From contig NZ_VWXL01000100.1 of assembly GCF_009746625.1 (NCBI RefSeq), positions 62,001 to 126,000 of the forward strand: a stretch of 64,000 nucleotides of DNA. The letters are read 5' to 3'. The stretch comes from Caproicibacter fermentans (GTDB lineage Bacteria > Bacillota > Clostridia > Oscillospirales > Acutalibacteraceae). Under the pieces are notes generated by a model. That model was not told the origin of the DNA. It did no database searches and saw only the letters and a list, made by a program, of their open reading frames with translations. Of this stretch, positions 15,873 through 25,557 are shown in pieces (position 1 is the stretch's first letter; each line of letters begins with the position of its first letter). The translations under genes were made by a program, and so were the position numbers.

Positions 15873-16958
15873 ATGAAACGTGTGTACAACTTTTCCGCAG
15901 GCCCATCCATGCTGCCGGAAGCCGTTCTTCGCCGCGCCGCGGACGAAATGCTCGATTATAAGGGCTGCGGTCAATCCGTCATGGAGATGTCCCATCGATC
16001 CGGCGAATACGAGGGGATCATCTGTTCCGCGGAGAATTTGCTTCGCGAAGTAATGGAAATTCCCTGCAACTACAAGGTTTTATTCCTGCAGGGCGGCGCC
16101 TCCTCCCAGTTCGCGATGATACCGCTGAACCTGATGAACAAACATCATAAGGCGGACTTTGTGCTGACCGGTCAATGGGCGACAAAGGCCTGGAAGGAAG
16201 CCGCCCGCTACGGCGAAGGCAATGTGGTCGCGTCCTCCAAGGATAAGACCTTCACCTATATTCCGGAGCTTGACCCCGGCACCTTCTCCAAGGACGCCGA
16301 TTATTTCCACATCTGCCTGAACAACACGATTTACGGCACCGTTTATCATGAGCTGCCGCAGACCGGCGACGTTCCGCTTGTGGCGGACGTATCCTCCTGC
16401 ATTCTGAGCGAACCGATCGACGTTTCCAAATTCGGCCTTCTTTACGCGGGCGCGCAGAAAAACATGGGGCCCGCGGGGCTGACGGTTGTAATCGTCCGCG
16501 ACGACCTGATCGGCGACGCGATGGATTTCACCCCGACCATGCTGAATTACAAGACGCACGCCGACAACGGCTCGATGTTCAACACTCCCCCGTGCTATTC
16601 GATCTACATCTGCATGCTGGTGCTTGACTGGCTGAAAAACACCGTCGGCGGGCTTTCCGAAATGGAAAAGATCAACCGAAAAAAGGCCGGTTTGCTTTAC
16701 GATTTTCTTGACAGCTCCAGGCTGTTCCGCGGCACGGTCGTTCCGAAAGACCGCTCCCTGATGAACGTTCCGTTCGTGACGGGCGATACCGCGCTTGACG
16801 CGAAATTTGTTTCGGAAGCGGCGGCGGAGGGCTTTGTCAACCTGAAGGGGCACCGCACCGTGGGCGGAATGCGCGCTTCCATTTACAATGCCATGCCGGT
16901 TGAGGGCGTGGAAAAGCTGGTTGCGTTCATGAAGGATTTTGAACGGAAAAACGCGTGA
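15873..16958 (+). CDS. serC: Phosphoserine aminotransferase
   Basis: PLP enzyme converting 3-phosphohydroxypyruvate to phosphoserine. 361 residues; starts YNFSAGPSMLPE, with FLQGGASSQFAMIPLN near 70 and the PLP-lysine motif YAGAQKNMGPAG near 190. GGAGG precedes the ATG by seven bases. With serA 18 bases downstream it gives two of the three steps of serine synthesis; no serB is seen. The minus strand is also open here, but only as a shadow of this gene. Confidence 0.97.
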   Translation: MKRVYNFSAGPSMLPEAVLRRAADEMLDYKGCGQSVMEMSHRSGEYEGIICSAENLLREVMEIPCNYKVLFLQGGASSQFAMIPLNLMNKHHKADFVLTGQWATKAWKEAARYGEGNVVASSKDKTFTYIPELDPGTFSKDADYFHICLNNTIYGTVYHELPQTGDVPLVADVSSCILSEPIDVSKFGLLYAGAQKNMGPAGLTVVIVRDDLIGDAMDFTPTMLNYKTHADNGSMFNTPPCYSIYICMLVLDWLKNTVGGLSEMEKINRKKAGLLYDFLDSSRLFRGTVVPKDRSLMNVPFVTGDTALDAKFVSEAAAEGFVNLKGHRTVGGMRASIYNAMPVEGVEKLVAFMKDFERKNA

Positions 16959-16976
16959 GAACGGAGGAATCAACCC

Positions 16977-18152
16977 ATGTACCAGATTAAGTGCCTGAAC
17001 AAAATCTCGCCCGTCGGGACCAGCCGTTTCGGCGAAAACTACAGCTGCTCCGACAGCGTGGAAAACCCGGAAGCAATTCTGGTCCGCTCCGCCTCGATGC
17101 ACGAAATGGAGCTGCCGGCAAACCTGCTGGCGGTTGCCCGCGCCGGAGCGGGGGTTAACAATATCCCGATCGACAAGTGCAGCGAAAAGGGAATCGTCGT
17201 GTTCAACACCCCCGGCGCAAACGCGAACGCGGTCAAGGAGCTGGTTCTCGCCGGGCTGCTGATGTCCTCCCGAAGGATCGTGTCGGGAATTGAATGGGCA
17301 AAAACCCTGAAAGGCAAAGGGGACGAGGTCGGCAAACTGGTCGAAAAAGGCAAAAGCCAGTTCGTCGGCCCTGAAATCAAGGGAAAAACGCTCGGCGTCA
17401 TCGGCCTGGGCGCGATCGGAATTCTGGTCGCGAACGCGGCTCACTCTCTTGGGATGGAGGTGCTCGGCTACGACCCGTATCTCTCGGTGGACGCCGCCTG
17501 GGGGCTCTCCCGATCCGTAAAGCACGCGCATTCTCTGGACGACATTTACGCGGAAAGCGACTATATCACCGTCCATGTGCCGCTGCTGCCCGATACCAAA
17601 GAAATGATCAACGCGGAAGCGATCTCTAAAATGAAAGACGGCGTTCATCTTCTCAACTTCGCGCGCGGCGGGCTGTTCAACCGGCCGGACGTACTGGCGG
17701 CGGTGAAATCCGGAAAGGTCGCCACCTATGCGACCGATTTTCCGGACGACAGCCTGCTTGGCGTGGAAAACGTTCTCGCCTTTCCGCACCTTGGCGCCTC
17801 CACGCCCGAATCGGAGGACAACTGCGCGCGGATGGCCGCGGACGAGCTGATCGATTATCTCGAAAACGGAAATATCCGCAACGCGGTCAACCTGCCGTCC
17901 GTTTCGATGGCGCGCAACGGCTTTACCCGCATCTGCCTGTTCCACAGGAACGTGCCGAACGTCATCAGCAAGCTGTCCGGCATTCTGGCGAACGCGAATA
18001 TCAACATTGAAAACATGCAGAGCAAGGCGAAAAAGGACTATGCCTATGTGATTCTCGACGTGACCGGAGAAGTCACCGAGGACACCGCCGAGCATCTGGA
18101 ACAGCTTCCGGAAATTGTGCGCGCGCGCGTGATTCCGGCAAAAAACAAATAA
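16977..18152 (+). CDS. serA: D-3-phosphoglycerate dehydrogenase
   Basis: First step of serine synthesis, oxidising 3-phosphoglycerate with NAD+. 391 residues: substrate loop VARAGAGVNNIPID near 55, Rossmann motif TLGVIGLGAIGILVANAA near 137, catalytic region NFARGGLFNRPDVL near 225 and HLGASTPESEDN near 270. The C-terminal 70 residues form an ACT domain (NVISKLSGILANANINIENM), the usual serine-feedback site. GGAGG lies upstream of the ATG. Confidence 0.96.
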   Translation: MYQIKCLNKISPVGTSRFGENYSCSDSVENPEAILVRSASMHEMELPANLLAVARAGAGVNNIPIDKCSEKGIVVFNTPGANANAVKELVLAGLLMSSRRIVSGIEWAKTLKGKGDEVGKLVEKGKSQFVGPEIKGKTLGVIGLGAIGILVANAAHSLGMEVLGYDPYLSVDAAWGLSRSVKHAHSLDDIYAESDYITVHVPLLPDTKEMINAEAISKMKDGVHLLNFARGGLFNRPDVLAAVKSGKVATYATDFPDDSLLGVENVLAFPHLGASTPESEDNCARMAADELIDYLENGNIRNAVNLPSVSMARNGFTRICLFHRNVPNVISKLSGILANANINIENMQSKAKKDYAYVILDVTGEVTEDTAEHLEQLPEIVRARVIPAKNK

Positions 18153-18168
18153 GTATCCTCGCCGCAGC

Positions 18169-18207
18169 AAGGGAGCCGTTCCCCAACTTGGGAAACGGCT
18201 CCCTTTT
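18169..18207 (+). terminator. Terminator of serC-serA
   Basis: GGGAGCCGTT(C)CCC/GGGAAACGGCTCCC hairpin with a short loop, followed by TTTT, 17 bases after the serA stop. Confidence 0.85.
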
Positions 18208-18425
18208 CGATTGACGTTCTTTCCTCCCGACACGCAGTAGGAGCGTCCGGTGACAATATTTACGTGTCGACCGCTGCTTTCGGTTAATTTCAAATAAGGA
18301 GATCCCCGCCTCATATAAAATTGCTCCCGCAGCCGCAGCAATACTCTGTATGATTCTGAAGCGGGCAGATTCTGGAACCAGCTCCCCGAATTAGTTTTCA
18401 TGCCTGCCGGGAAGTACCCCAATTT

Positions 18426-18602
18426 CTATCGGTACAGCGACGAGGGCCGTAACATTCTTTTCAGAAACAAGCGAAGATAGCGTGAGATCCACCGCACCCA
18501 TTTGGCGAGTACGGCGGAAAAGATACGGAAAAACAATGCAATCAGTAAAATGGCCAGAAACATGAAAAATCCGTTTTTCAACGCTTCTATCCAGAACTCC
18601 AT
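18426..18602 (-). CDS. Small single-pass membrane protein, hypothetical
   Basis: 58 residues starting MEFWIEALKNGFFMFLAILL: one hydrophobic helix (about 12-32) and an Arg/Lys-rich amphipathic tail (VRWISRYLRLFLKRMLR). An AAAGG lies nine bases before the ATG. No family recognised. The strong basic tail suggests membrane-surface attachment. Could be a real small protein, but the coding evidence is modest. Confidence 0.45.
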   Translation of the reverse strand: MEFWIEALKNGFFMFLAILLIALFFRIFSAVLAKWVRWISRYLRLFLKRMLRPSSLYR

Positions 18603-18639
18603 CTGCAAATCCCTTTCCTCTCAATTTAGTCCCGAAAGC

Positions 18640-19017
18640 CTACCGCCGACCTCCGTTCTTCAAAAAATAACATGAGGTGGTTAGCTGATACCCGGCCGCA
18701 TACAGGAGAGACGGGACAAAAATCAGCGCGGGAGTCAGCATCGTCGGCTTGTAGGGAACGATCTGATGCGCAAGGCCCAGGAGCAGGGCCGCGCATAACG
18801 CAATTAAAAATACGGAATATGCCAGTTTGATCAGGCAGAGGGATTTTTTTGTAATATCCGCACGGCGCGCCAGAAATAGATCAAGGGTAATCAGCGCCGC
18901 AGAAAAAACGGTCAGAAAAAACTTCCAGCCCCATAAGCACCGTGCGGAAGCCTTTGCCGTCATCATCTGCAGCCCGTTTTCGGCAAATGCCATCAAAATG
19001 AGCAGCAGCGGTAGCAA
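18640..19017 (-). CDS. Small four-helix membrane protein, possibly frameshifted at its start
   Basis: About 125 residues with four hydrophobic segments (roughly 1-12, 28-48, 60-82, 92-112) and no recognisable family. The only in-frame start is a TTG at 19017 without a ribosome binding site, and the hydrophobic frame stays open upstream to 19077. An ATG at 19064 lies in the other frame; one extra A in the A6 run at 19043-19048 would join it to this frame (MRTVKKKRAAYLVYLL). So the gene is either frameshifted, phase-variable, or affected by a sequence error. Confidence 0.5.
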   Translation of the reverse strand: MLPLLLILMAFAENGLQMMTAKASARCLWGWKFFLTVFSAALITLDLFLARRADITKKSLCLIKLAYSVFLIALCAALLLGLAHQIVPYKPTMLTPALIFVPSLLYAAGYQLTTSCYFLKNGGRR

Positions 19018-19223
19018 AAGCAGATAGACAAGATATGCAGCCCTTTTTTCTTCACCGTTCTCATCTCTTTTTGATTATTTCATAATAACCATAGCACTTA
19101 TAAATTCTTATGTCAAATAATAGTTCCCATCCCCGGCACAGCCGGGAGTTCTTCCTATACGTGCAAAGTCCTGTTTTTACCGGCTGCGCCTCAAGGCGCC
19201 CGGGGCTTTTTCCCGCGAATGAC

Positions 19224-19263
19224 AAAAAACCGGATGCGCTCCATGCGGAGTACATCCGGTTTT
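19224..19263 (-). terminator. Terminator of the S10-spc-alpha cluster
   Basis: 11-bp perfect stem AAAACCGGATG/CATCCGGTTTT around a 16-base loop, 17 bases after the rplQ stop, with T-run on the minus strand. Confidence 0.85.
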
Positions 19264-19279
19264 CTATTAAATCAAAGAA

Positions 19280-19621
19280 TTACAGAAGTTCGATAATCGC
19301 CATTTCGGCTGCGTCCCCGCGGCGGGGTCCGATCTTCGTAATGCGTGTATATCCGCCGTTGCGTTCGGCGTATTTCGGCGCGATCTCAGCAAACAGCTTG
19401 TGGGTAACATCTTCCTTCGTTACAAAGCCGTTTACAAGGCGCTTATTGGCAAGAGTATCTTCTTTCGCAATGGTGATCATCTTTTCCGCCATGGAACGGA
19501 CTTCCTTGGCGCGGGTCACCGTTGTTTCGATTTTACCTTTTTCCAAAAGAAAGGTTACCATCGCCCTGAGCATAGCCGTTCTGTGGTCGGTGGTTCTTCC
19601 GAGTTTTCTGGTTCCGGGCAT
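19280..19621 (-). CDS. rplQ: 50S ribosomal protein L17
   Basis: 113 residues: [21 protein letters not shown] at the start is the L17 signature, and the C-terminus [23 protein letters not shown] is typical. L17 sits near the exit tunnel of the large subunit. Last gene of the 32-gene ribosomal cluster, 37 bases after rpoA, with AAAGGAG before the ATG. Confidence 0.98.
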   Translation of the reverse strand: MPGTRKLGRTTDHRTAMLRAMVTFLLEKGKIETTVTRAKEVRSMAEKMITIAKEDTLANKRLVNGFVTKEDVTHKLFAEIAPKYAERNGGYTRITKIGPRRGDAAEMAIIELL

Positions 19622-19658
19622 CGAATGTTCACTCCTTTACCTTAGGTTCCGCAAAGGA

Positions 19659-20612
19659 CTATTCATCGTCCTTGCGCAGATTGAAACCGAGAGAGGCCAT
19701 CTTCCAGACAACCTCTTCGAGGGATTTGCGTCCAAGGTTGCGGACCTTCATCATGTCGTCTTCCGACTTGCCGATGATGTCGCCAACCGTGTTGATTCCG
19801 GCGCGCTTGAGGCAGTTGAAGGAACGGACCGAAAGGTCCAGCTCCTCAATCGTCATCTCAAGCACTTTCTCCTTGCCCTTGTCGTCCTTTTCCACCATGA
19901 TCTCGGTGCTGCTGCCCTTGTCGGACAGGTCAACAAACAGATTCAGGTGTTCGGTCAGGACCTTCGCGGCAAGGGAAACCGCCTCCTGAGCCCCGATCAC
20001 CCCGTTGGTCCAGACCTCGAGCGTCAGCTTGTCGAAGTCGATGCTCTGGCCGACGCGGGTCGGTTCCACGTTATAGTTCACCTTATAAACCGGAGTGTAA
20101 ATGGAATCCACGGGAAGCACACCGATAATGCTGGCGCTCATGTTCTGCTTGTTCCGCTCTGCGGAAACATAGCCGCGCCCTTTGTCCAAAGTGAGTTCCA
20201 TATACAGTTTGGCGCCGTCCCCCAACGTTGCAATGTGCATGTCCGGGTTGAGGATTTCCACCTCGCTGTCGCACTTGATTGAGTCGGCCGTCACTTCACA
20301 CGGCCCTTCGGCGCAAATCTCAACCGTTTTGGGTCCGTCGCAGTGCAGCTTCGCCGTCAGTCCCTTGATATTCAGGATGATCTCGGTGACATCCTCTTTC
20401 ACGCCGGGTATGGTCGAAAACTCATGCAGAACGCCGTCGATCTTGATCGACGTTACCGCAACTCCCGGCAAGGACGACAGAAGTACGCGCCGAAGGCTGT
20501 TGCCCAGCGTGGTGCCAAACCCCCGTTCCAGAGGCTCGACGATGAATTTGCCGTACGTACCGTCGCCCGATAGTTCATTCGTCTCAATTTTAGGCTTCTC
20601 AATCTCGATCAT
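19659..20612 (-). CDS. rpoA: RNA polymerase alpha subunit
   Basis: 317 residues. The N-terminal dimerisation domain starts MIEIEKPKI with [18 protein letters not shown] near 33; a linker follows, then the C-terminal DNA/activator-binding domain ([19 protein letters not shown] near 250 and [12 protein letters not shown] near 290). Core of RNA polymerase assembly. AAGGAGGG precedes the ATG; placed between rpsD and rplQ as in most bacteria. Confidence 0.98.
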   Translation of the reverse strand: MIEIEKPKIETNELSGDGTYGKFIVEPLERGFGTTLGNSLRRVLLSSLPGVAVTSIKIDGVLHEFSTIPGVKEDVTEIILNIKGLTAKLHCDGPKTVEICAEGPCEVTADSIKCDSEVEILNPDMHIATLGDGAKLYMELTLDKGRGYVSAERNKQNMSASIIGVLPVDSIYTPVYKVNYNVEPTRVGQSIDFDKLTLEVWTNGVIGAQEAVSLAAKVLTEHLNLFVDLSDKGSSTEIMVEKDDKGKEKVLEMTIEELDLSVRSFNCLKRAGINTVGDIIGKSEDDMMKVRNLGRKSLEEVVWKMASLGFNLRKDDE

Positions 20613-20680
20613 TAGCGACCCTCCTTGATCTGTAGCGGATCAATTTATCTGCCGTGATGGCTCCTGCGCTGCAGAACACG

Positions 20681-21307
20681 TTACTTGGAGTACAACTCAA
20701 CAATGAGAGTCTCGTCAACCGCAAGGTCAATCTCTTCACGCGTGGGCAGTGCAAGGATTTTGCCTTCCAGGGTCTCGCGGTTTACGTCAAGCCACTTGGG
20801 CACGGGACGGGAAGCATTCGCCTCGAGCACCGATTTGAATTTATCGCTCTTGCGGCTTTTGTCCTTAATCGAAACCACATCGCCCGGTTTCACCAGGAAA
20901 GACGGGATGTCGACACGGCCGCCGTTTACGGTAAAGTGACCGTGAACAACAAGCTGGCGGGCTTCCGCTCTGGAGCTGGCCCAGCCGAGGCGGTAAACAA
21001 TATTGTCAAGCCTGCGCTCCAAAAGGATCAGCAGCTCGTCGCCGGTCTTGCCTTCCTTTTTGGTGGCCATTTCATAATATTTCAAAAACTGGGATTCCAG
21101 TACGCCGTAGTAGCGCTTCGCCGTCTGCTTGGCGCGCAGCTGAAGGCCGTACTCAGAGGTCTTCTTGCGGCCCTGGCCGTGCTGGCCGGGCGCATATGCT
21201 CTGCGCGTTACCGCGCATTTGTCCGCGTAGCATCTTTCGCCTTTCAGAAAAAGCTTCTGGCCTTCTCTGCGGCAGAGCTTGCAGACGGAATCTGTATATC
21301 TTGCCAT
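20681..21307 (-). CDS. rpsD: 30S ribosomal protein S4, zinc-binding form
   Basis: 208 residues. The N-terminus [15 protein letters not shown] with Cys at 9, 12, 26 and 31 ([11 protein letters not shown]) is the zinc-binding C+ form. An S4 RNA-binding domain follows near 95-160 ([21 protein letters not shown]). Primary 16S rRNA binder. AGGAGGTG lies upstream of the ATG. Confidence 0.98.
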   Translation of the reverse strand: MARYTDSVCKLCRREGQKLFLKGERCYADKCAVTRRAYAPGQHGQGRKKTSEYGLQLRAKQTAKRYYGVLESQFLKYYEMATKKEGKTGDELLILLERRLDNIVYRLGWASSRAEARQLVVHGHFTVNGGRVDIPSFLVKPGDVVSIKDKSRKSDKFKSVLEANASRPVPKWLDVNRETLEGKILALPTREEIDLAVDETLIVELYSK

Positions 21308-21335
21308 ATTTTGGTTGCACCTCCTAAAAAATCGG

Positions 21336-21749
21336 TTATACGCGTCTTCTCTTCGGCGGACGGCATCCGTTGTGGGGAATCGGCGTTACGTCCTTGATCA
21401 TGCTGACCTCCAGCCCGGCGCCCTGCAGCGCGCGGATGGCGGCCTCACGCCCGGAGCCCGGGCCTTTAACGTATACTTCAACCGATTTCATGCCGTGTTC
21501 CATGGCCGCTTTCGCAGCGGTTTCCGCTGCGGTCTGGGCGGCAAAAGGAGTGGATTTTCTGGAGCCCCTGAATCCGAGTTCGCCGGAGCTTGCCCAGGAA
21601 ACCGCGTTGCCCTGAACGTCGGTAATGGTAACAATCGTATTGTTGAAAGTGGACTGAATATGAGCGGAGCCACGATCGATATTCTTGCGTTCACGGCGTC
21701 TGCGCACACTGGAACCCTTTTTTGCTCCCGCGTTTTTCTGTGCTGCCAT
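21336..21749 (-). CDS. rpsK: 30S ribosomal protein S11
   Basis: 137 residues with [19 protein letters not shown] near 27 and the C-terminal [18 protein letters not shown], both diagnostic. S11 forms the platform near the mRNA exit. Long Lys/Arg-rich N-terminal tail. GGGAGGG before the ATG; 28 bases upstream of rpsD. Confidence 0.98.
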   Translation of the reverse strand: MAAQKNAGAKKGSSVRRRRERKNIDRGSAHIQSTFNNTIVTITDVQGNAVSWASSGELGFRGSRKSTPFAAQTAAETAAKAAMEHGMKSVEVYVKGPGSGREAAIRALQGAGLEVSMIKDVTPIPHNGCRPPKRRRV

Positions 21750-21768
21750 TTATGATATCCCTCCCAGA

Positions 21769-22137
21769 TTATTTCTTCTTGTTGGCCATGGTCTTTCTCG
21801 GTCCCTTGCGGGTACGCGCGTTGGTCTTCGTGCGCTGACCCCTGACCGGAAGCCCTCTGCGGTGACGGACACCGCGGTAGCAGCCGATTTCAATCAGCCT
21901 TTTGATATCGAACGCGATGTCGCGGCGAAGGTCGCCTTCCACGCGGCAGTGATGCTCGATGTATTCCCTGATTTTTGCCGCGTCGTCTTCCGAAAGATCC
22001 CTGACACGGACGTTCGGATCTATGCCTGCTTCCGCGCAGATCTGGGTAGCCGTCTTGCGGCCGATACCGAAAATATAAGTTAGAGCAATCTCAATGCGCT
22101 TATCCCTCGGCAGATCAATACCTGCTATACGCGCCAT
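21769..22137 (-). CDS. rpsM: 30S ribosomal protein S13
   Basis: 122 residues: [26 protein letters not shown] start and [25 protein letters not shown] tail region identify S13, which bridges the subunits at the head. First gene of the alpha block, 36 bases after rpmJ. Confidence 0.98.
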   Translation of the reverse strand: MARIAGIDLPRDKRIEIALTYIFGIGRKTATQICAEAGIDPNVRVRDLSEDDAAKIREYIEHHCRVEGDLRRDIAFDIKRLIEIGCYRGVRHRRGLPVRGQRTKTNARTRKGPRKTMANKKK

Positions 22138-22173
22138 ACTGGTTGCACCTCCGTTGTTAGTTAGGTTTGCGCC

Positions 22174-22287
22174 TTAGCCCTGGCGCTGTTTATGCTTGGG
22201 GTTTTCGCAGATCACCATGACCTTACCCTTGCGCTTAATGACTTTGCATTTTTCACACATTTTCTTTACAGAAGGTCTGACTTTCAT
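22174..22287 (-). CDS. rpmJ: 50S ribosomal protein L36
   Basis: 37 residues: [20 protein letters not shown] and then [13 protein letters not shown]. The Cys-Cys-Cys-His zinc set (CEKC, C27, H32) is complete, so this is the zinc-containing form. GGAGGG precedes the ATG at 22287. Fits the standard infA-rpmJ-rpsM order. Confidence 0.97.
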   Translation of the reverse strand: MKVRPSVKKMCEKCKVIKRKGKVMVICENPKHKQRQG

Positions 22288-22317
22288 TCGAGGTCCCTCC
22301 TTGCAGAGATCTTCAAG

Positions 22318-22536
22318 TTATTTCGAACGCCACGTAATGCGCCCGCGCGTCAGGTCGTACGGCGACAGCTCAATGGTAACCTTGTCGCCGGGCAGAATGC
22401 GGATGAAATTCATCCTAAGTTTGCCGGAAATATGCGCGAGAATCGTGTGGTGATTGGGAAGCTCCACCGTAAACATGGCGTTCGGCAGGGCTTCGGTAAC
22501 GATGCCTTCAGTTTCAATTACGTCCTGTTTCGACAT
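22318..22536 (-). CDS. infA: Translation initiation factor IF-1
   Basis: 72-residue OB-fold protein starting [20 protein letters not shown] with [19 protein letters not shown] in the middle. Binds the A site during initiation. GAGGAGG before the ATG. Its first 19 bases overlap the end of the KOW-domain gene, implying coupling. Confidence 0.98.
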   Translation of the reverse strand: MSKQDVIETEGIVTEALPNAMFTVELPNHHTILAHISGKLRMNFIRILPGDKVTIELSPYDLTRGRITWRSK

Positions 22537-22805
22537 ACATGTGCCTCCTCTTGTGGAAAGCGGTCCCCGGCTTCAAAAGCGGCAAGGGCCCGTCGAATTT
22601 CACGATTGGTCTGCAATGATTGTTCGGGCAGCAGCGTTTTTGTGGGAAAAAGGTGTATCACATTTTTCTTCTTGGGGTGCTGCAGGCTGCGCCGCTTTCC
22701 GTCACAAATGGTGACGGAACCGGCCTGTGCCCCAAGCACCGCGAAAAAGCCGCCCTTGTCACGCCCGGCAGCGGACCGGACCACCAGTCCTCTGATGAAT
22801 TCCAT
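22518..22805 (-). CDS. KOW-domain RNA-binding protein (L14e/L6e/L27e-like)
   Basis: 95 residues with an N-terminal KOW/SH3-like motif ([20 protein letters not shown], then [16 protein letters not shown] near 33). Small proteins of this type sit between map and infA in many Clostridia and are annotated as ribosomal-like RNA-binding proteins; exact role unknown. AGGGGG lies before the ATG; ten bases after map. Confidence 0.85.
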   Translation of the reverse strand: MEFIRGLVVRSAAGRDKGGFFAVLGAQAGSVTICDGKRRSLQHPKKKNVIHLFPTKTLLPEQSLQTNREIRRALAAFEAGDRFPQEEAHVCRNRT

Positions 22806-22815
22806 GTCTGCCCCC

Positions 22816-23568
22816 TTAATCCGGAACGGTCAGAATGACCGGTCCGTCCGGGGTAATCGCAATGGAATGCTCAAAGTGAGCAGCAAGCTTTCCATCCGCC
22901 GTGACGGTCGTCCAACCGTCCTCCAGCGTCTGTACTCCCGCCACTCCTTCATTCACCATCGGCTCGATGGCGATGGTCATGCCCGGCAACAGGCGCACGC
23001 CCCTTCCGGGGGTGCCGTAATTGGGAACACTGGGGTCTTCATGCATCTTCGCGCCTACTCCGTGGCCGACAAAATCACGTACCACCGAGTAACCGCGAGC
23101 TTCGGCATACCGCTGAACCGCGCTGCCGACGTCGCCGAGCCGGTTTCCGGCCACGGCGGCCCGGATGCCCTCGTAAAGGCTTTCCCGCGTCGCGTCCATC
23201 AGGGCCTGTGCCTCCCGGCTGACCTTGCCGCACGGAAAGGTAAAGGCGTTGTCACCGACGAAACCCTCATAGGTCGCGCCGACGTCAATACTGACGATGT
23301 CGCCCTCCCTGATGATCTGTCTTTTGCTTGGTATGCCATGGATGACTACATTGTTTACGGAAACACAGGCGCTGGCTGGAAATCCGCCGTACCCGAGGAA
23401 TGTGGGCTTCGCGCCCGCTTTCTCGATTGTGCGGCGGGCCACATGGCTGATTTCCCACGTGGAAACGCCAGGCTCAACCGCGGCACCCGCTGCTTTCAGC
23501 GCGTTCGCCGCGATCCGGCCCGCCTGCCTCATGATTTTAAGCTCTCTTGCAGTTTTCAAAACGATCAT
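22816..23568 (-). CDS. map: Methionine aminopeptidase, type I
   Basis: Removes initiator Met from nascent proteins. 250 residues with the five metal ligands visible: SIDVGATYEGFVGDNA (two Asp), FVGHGVGAKMHEDPSVPNYG (His), IAIEPMVN (Glu) and AAHFEHSIAIT (Glu). ATG 23568 is preferred over the longer ORF start because that would extend into adk; GAGG lies nine bases upstream inside adk. Confidence 0.97.
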   Translation of the reverse strand: MIVLKTARELKIMRQAGRIAANALKAAGAAVEPGVSTWEISHVARRTIEKAGAKPTFLGYGGFPASACVSVNNVVIHGIPSKRQIIREGDIVSIDVGATYEGFVGDNAFTFPCGKVSREAQALMDATRESLYEGIRAAVAGNRLGDVGSAVQRYAEARGYSVVRDFVGHGVGAKMHEDPSVPNYGTPGRGVRLLPGMTIAIEPMVNEGVAGVQTLEDGWTTVTADGKLAAHFEHSIAITPDGPVILTVPD

Positions 23569-23572
23569 AAAA

Positions 23573-24205
23573 TCAAGCCTCGATTGCATCGAGTACGGCC
23601 CGGGTCGTATCGGAAACAATGTCGCAGCCCTGCACTACGCGGAGCTTGCCTTGTTTCTCATAATATGCCTTAAGAGGTTCCGTTTGCTCGTGATATACTT
23701 TCAGCCGCGCCTGAATCGTCTCCGGCTGGTCATCCTTGCGCTGAACAAGGGTGCCTCCGCAAAGGTCGCACACGCCCTCCACCTTTGGCTTTTTGTTTAC
23801 CACATGGTAGGAGGCGCCGCAATTTTCGCAGACACGGCGTCCGGACAGCCGGGCAAGAATTGTTTGTTCCGAGACCTCGATGTCGATGACCCGGTCGATG
23901 ACGATGCCCATGTTGTCCAGAGCCTCGGCCTGGGGAATGGTACGCGGAAAGCCGTCCAGAATAAACCCGTTCTTGCAGTCCGGTTCGGCGAGGCGCTCAC
24001 GGATAATTCCGATCACGATCTCGTCCGGAACCAGCTTGCCGGATTCCGTATAGGCCTTCGCGCGCAGTCCCATCTCCGTGCCGCTTTTCAGCGCGCTTCG
24101 AATGATATTGCCCGTTGATATAGTGGGAATTCCCTTTTCGCGGGAAAGGACCTCCGCCTGGGTCCCCTTCCCCGCTCCGGGTGCGCCAAGAAAAATAAAA
24201 TTCAT
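23573..24205 (-). CDS. adk: Adenylate kinase (zinc-lid form)
   Basis: AMP + ATP to 2 ADP. 210 residues with P-loop FLGAPGAGKGTQA at 5-17, the AMP-site FILDGFPRT near 81 and a lid carrying CENCGASYH and CDLCGGTL, four Cys that bind zinc as in Gram-positive enzymes. ATG 24205 has GGAG eight bases upstream; 16 bases after secY. Confidence 0.97.
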   Translation of the reverse strand: MNFIFLGAPGAGKGTQAEVLSREKGIPTISTGNIIRSALKSGTEMGLRAKAYTESGKLVPDEIVIGIIRERLAEPDCKNGFILDGFPRTIPQAEALDNMGIVIDRVIDIEVSEQTILARLSGRRVCENCGASYHVVNKKPKVEGVCDLCGGTLVQRKDDQPETIQARLKVYHEQTEPLKAYYEKQGKLRVVQGCDIVSDTTRAVLDAIEA

Positions 24206-24221
24206 ATGAACCACTCCTTCA

Positions 24222-25556
24222 TCAATCGAGGAAGCCTTTGTAATGCCGCATCATCATTTGTGATTCCATCTGTTTTACGGTTTCCAGGGCTACGCCGACA
24301 AGAATCAGGATGGATGTGCCGCCGACCGAAAGATTGCTCATCCCGGTTGTCGCGCCGAAAATAATCGGCATCAGCGCAATAAACGCAAGGAACAGCGAGC
24401 CGATAAAGGTTACCTTGGAAAGGACCCTGGCAATGTAATCACTGGTCGACTTGCCCGGACGAATGCCGGGAATGGTGCCGTTGCTCTGACGAAGATTATT
24501 GGCCATCTCAATGGGATTATACTGAATTGTCATATAAAAATATGCAAAGAGAATAATGAGAAGGAAGTACAAAAACGAGTAGAGCCATCCCGTCGAAGAG
24601 AACGCGTCAAAGAAGCTTCTCCAGAATCCCGTGGCAACACGGTCGCCCATGAAGAGCTGAATAGTGCTTGGAATCACAAGGATTGAGCTGGCAAAGATAA
24701 TCGGCATAACGCCGGACATTCCGATTTTGATCGGAATATGGCTGCTCTGCCCGCCGTACATTTTCCGCCCGACCACGCGCTTCGCGTACTGAACGGGGAT
24801 ACGGCGTTCGGCGTCATACATAAAGACGATGACCCACACGATCACGAGGAACAGAACGGCAAACATCGGAACCAGGAAGTAATACTTTCCGAAGCTGGTC
24901 GGGTCCTGAGACGCGGCCTGCCAGAAAGTGCCCAATGTCTGGATTGTGTGCGGCATTCTTGCGACAATGCCGGCGAACAGCAGAATGGAAATTCCGTTGC
25001 CGATGCCGAACTGGTTGACCTGCTCGCCCAGCCACATCATCAGCGCGGCGCCCGCCGTGAAGGTCATGATAATGACGAACGCGGCAAACACAGCCTGCCA
25101 GCCGTGTGTGTATTCTGCGATCGGAGTTCCCTGATAGGAGCTGTTGCGCAGATAGAAATAATAGGAGGTCCCCTGAATCAGAGCCAGCACGATTGCCACA
25201 TAACGGGTAATCGCACCAAGGCGCTTTCGCCCTTCCTCCCCTTCCCTCGCCATGCGCTCCAGAGCCGGAATCGCGACGGTGAGAAGCTGGATGACGATGG
25301 AACTGTTAATGTACGGCGTAACGCTCATTGCAAACAGCGTTGCGTTTGCAAAGGCGCCGCCGGACAGCATGTCTAGATAACTCAGCGCCGTTCCGGTCTT
25401 GCCGACCTCCGTCATTAATCCTTTCAGGGCGTCCGTGTTCAAGAACGGTACAGGGATGGCCGCGCCGAAACGGAATACGACGATAATGAACAGCGTAAAG
25501 AGCATCTTTTGACGGAGATCGGGAATCGACCAGGCATTCTTGATGGTTTTGAACAC
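24222..25556 (-). CDS. secY: Protein translocase subunit SecY
   Basis: 444 residues with ten membrane helices; forms the protein-conducting channel with SecE/SecG. VFRFGAAIPVPFLNTDALK near 28 is the plug-side start; TIPGIRPGKSTSDY near 345 is the conserved cytoplasmic loop. GTG start immediately after the rplO stop, one base apart. Confidence 0.97.
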   Translation of the reverse strand: MFKTIKNAWSIPDLRQKMLFTLFIIVVFRFGAAIPVPFLNTDALKGLMTEVGKTGTALSYLDMLSGGAFANATLFAMSVTPYINSSIVIQLLTVAIPALERMAREGEEGRKRLGAITRYVAIVLALIQGTSYYFYLRNSSYQGTPIAEYTHGWQAVFAAFVIIMTFTAGAALMMWLGEQVNQFGIGNGISILLFAGIVARMPHTIQTLGTFWQAASQDPTSFGKYYFLVPMFAVLFLVIVWVIVFMYDAERRIPVQYAKRVVGRKMYGGQSSHIPIKIGMSGVMPIIFASSILVIPSTIQLFMGDRVATGFWRSFFDAFSSTGWLYSFLYFLLIILFAYFYMTIQYNPIEMANNLRQSNGTIPGIRPGKSTSDYIARVLSKVTFIGSLFLAFIALMPIIFGATTGMSNLSVGGTSILILVGVALETVKQMESQMMMRHYKGFLD

Positions 25557-25557
25557 C

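Noticed and set aside
16080-18422. 780-codon open frame on the minus strand
   Set aside because: It is the antisense shadow of serC and serA, both with full family motifs, promoter and ribosome binding sites. Its sequence is composition-biased and like no family.
18220-18422. Minus-strand peptide segment FYMRRGSPYLKLTESSGRHV
   Set aside because: Looks protein-like at first, but has no start, no ribosome binding site and runs into the serA shadow; could be a relic but cannot be supported.
22192-23673. 493-codon plus-strand ORF
   Set aside because: Runs antisense over infA, the KOW gene and map, which are certain.
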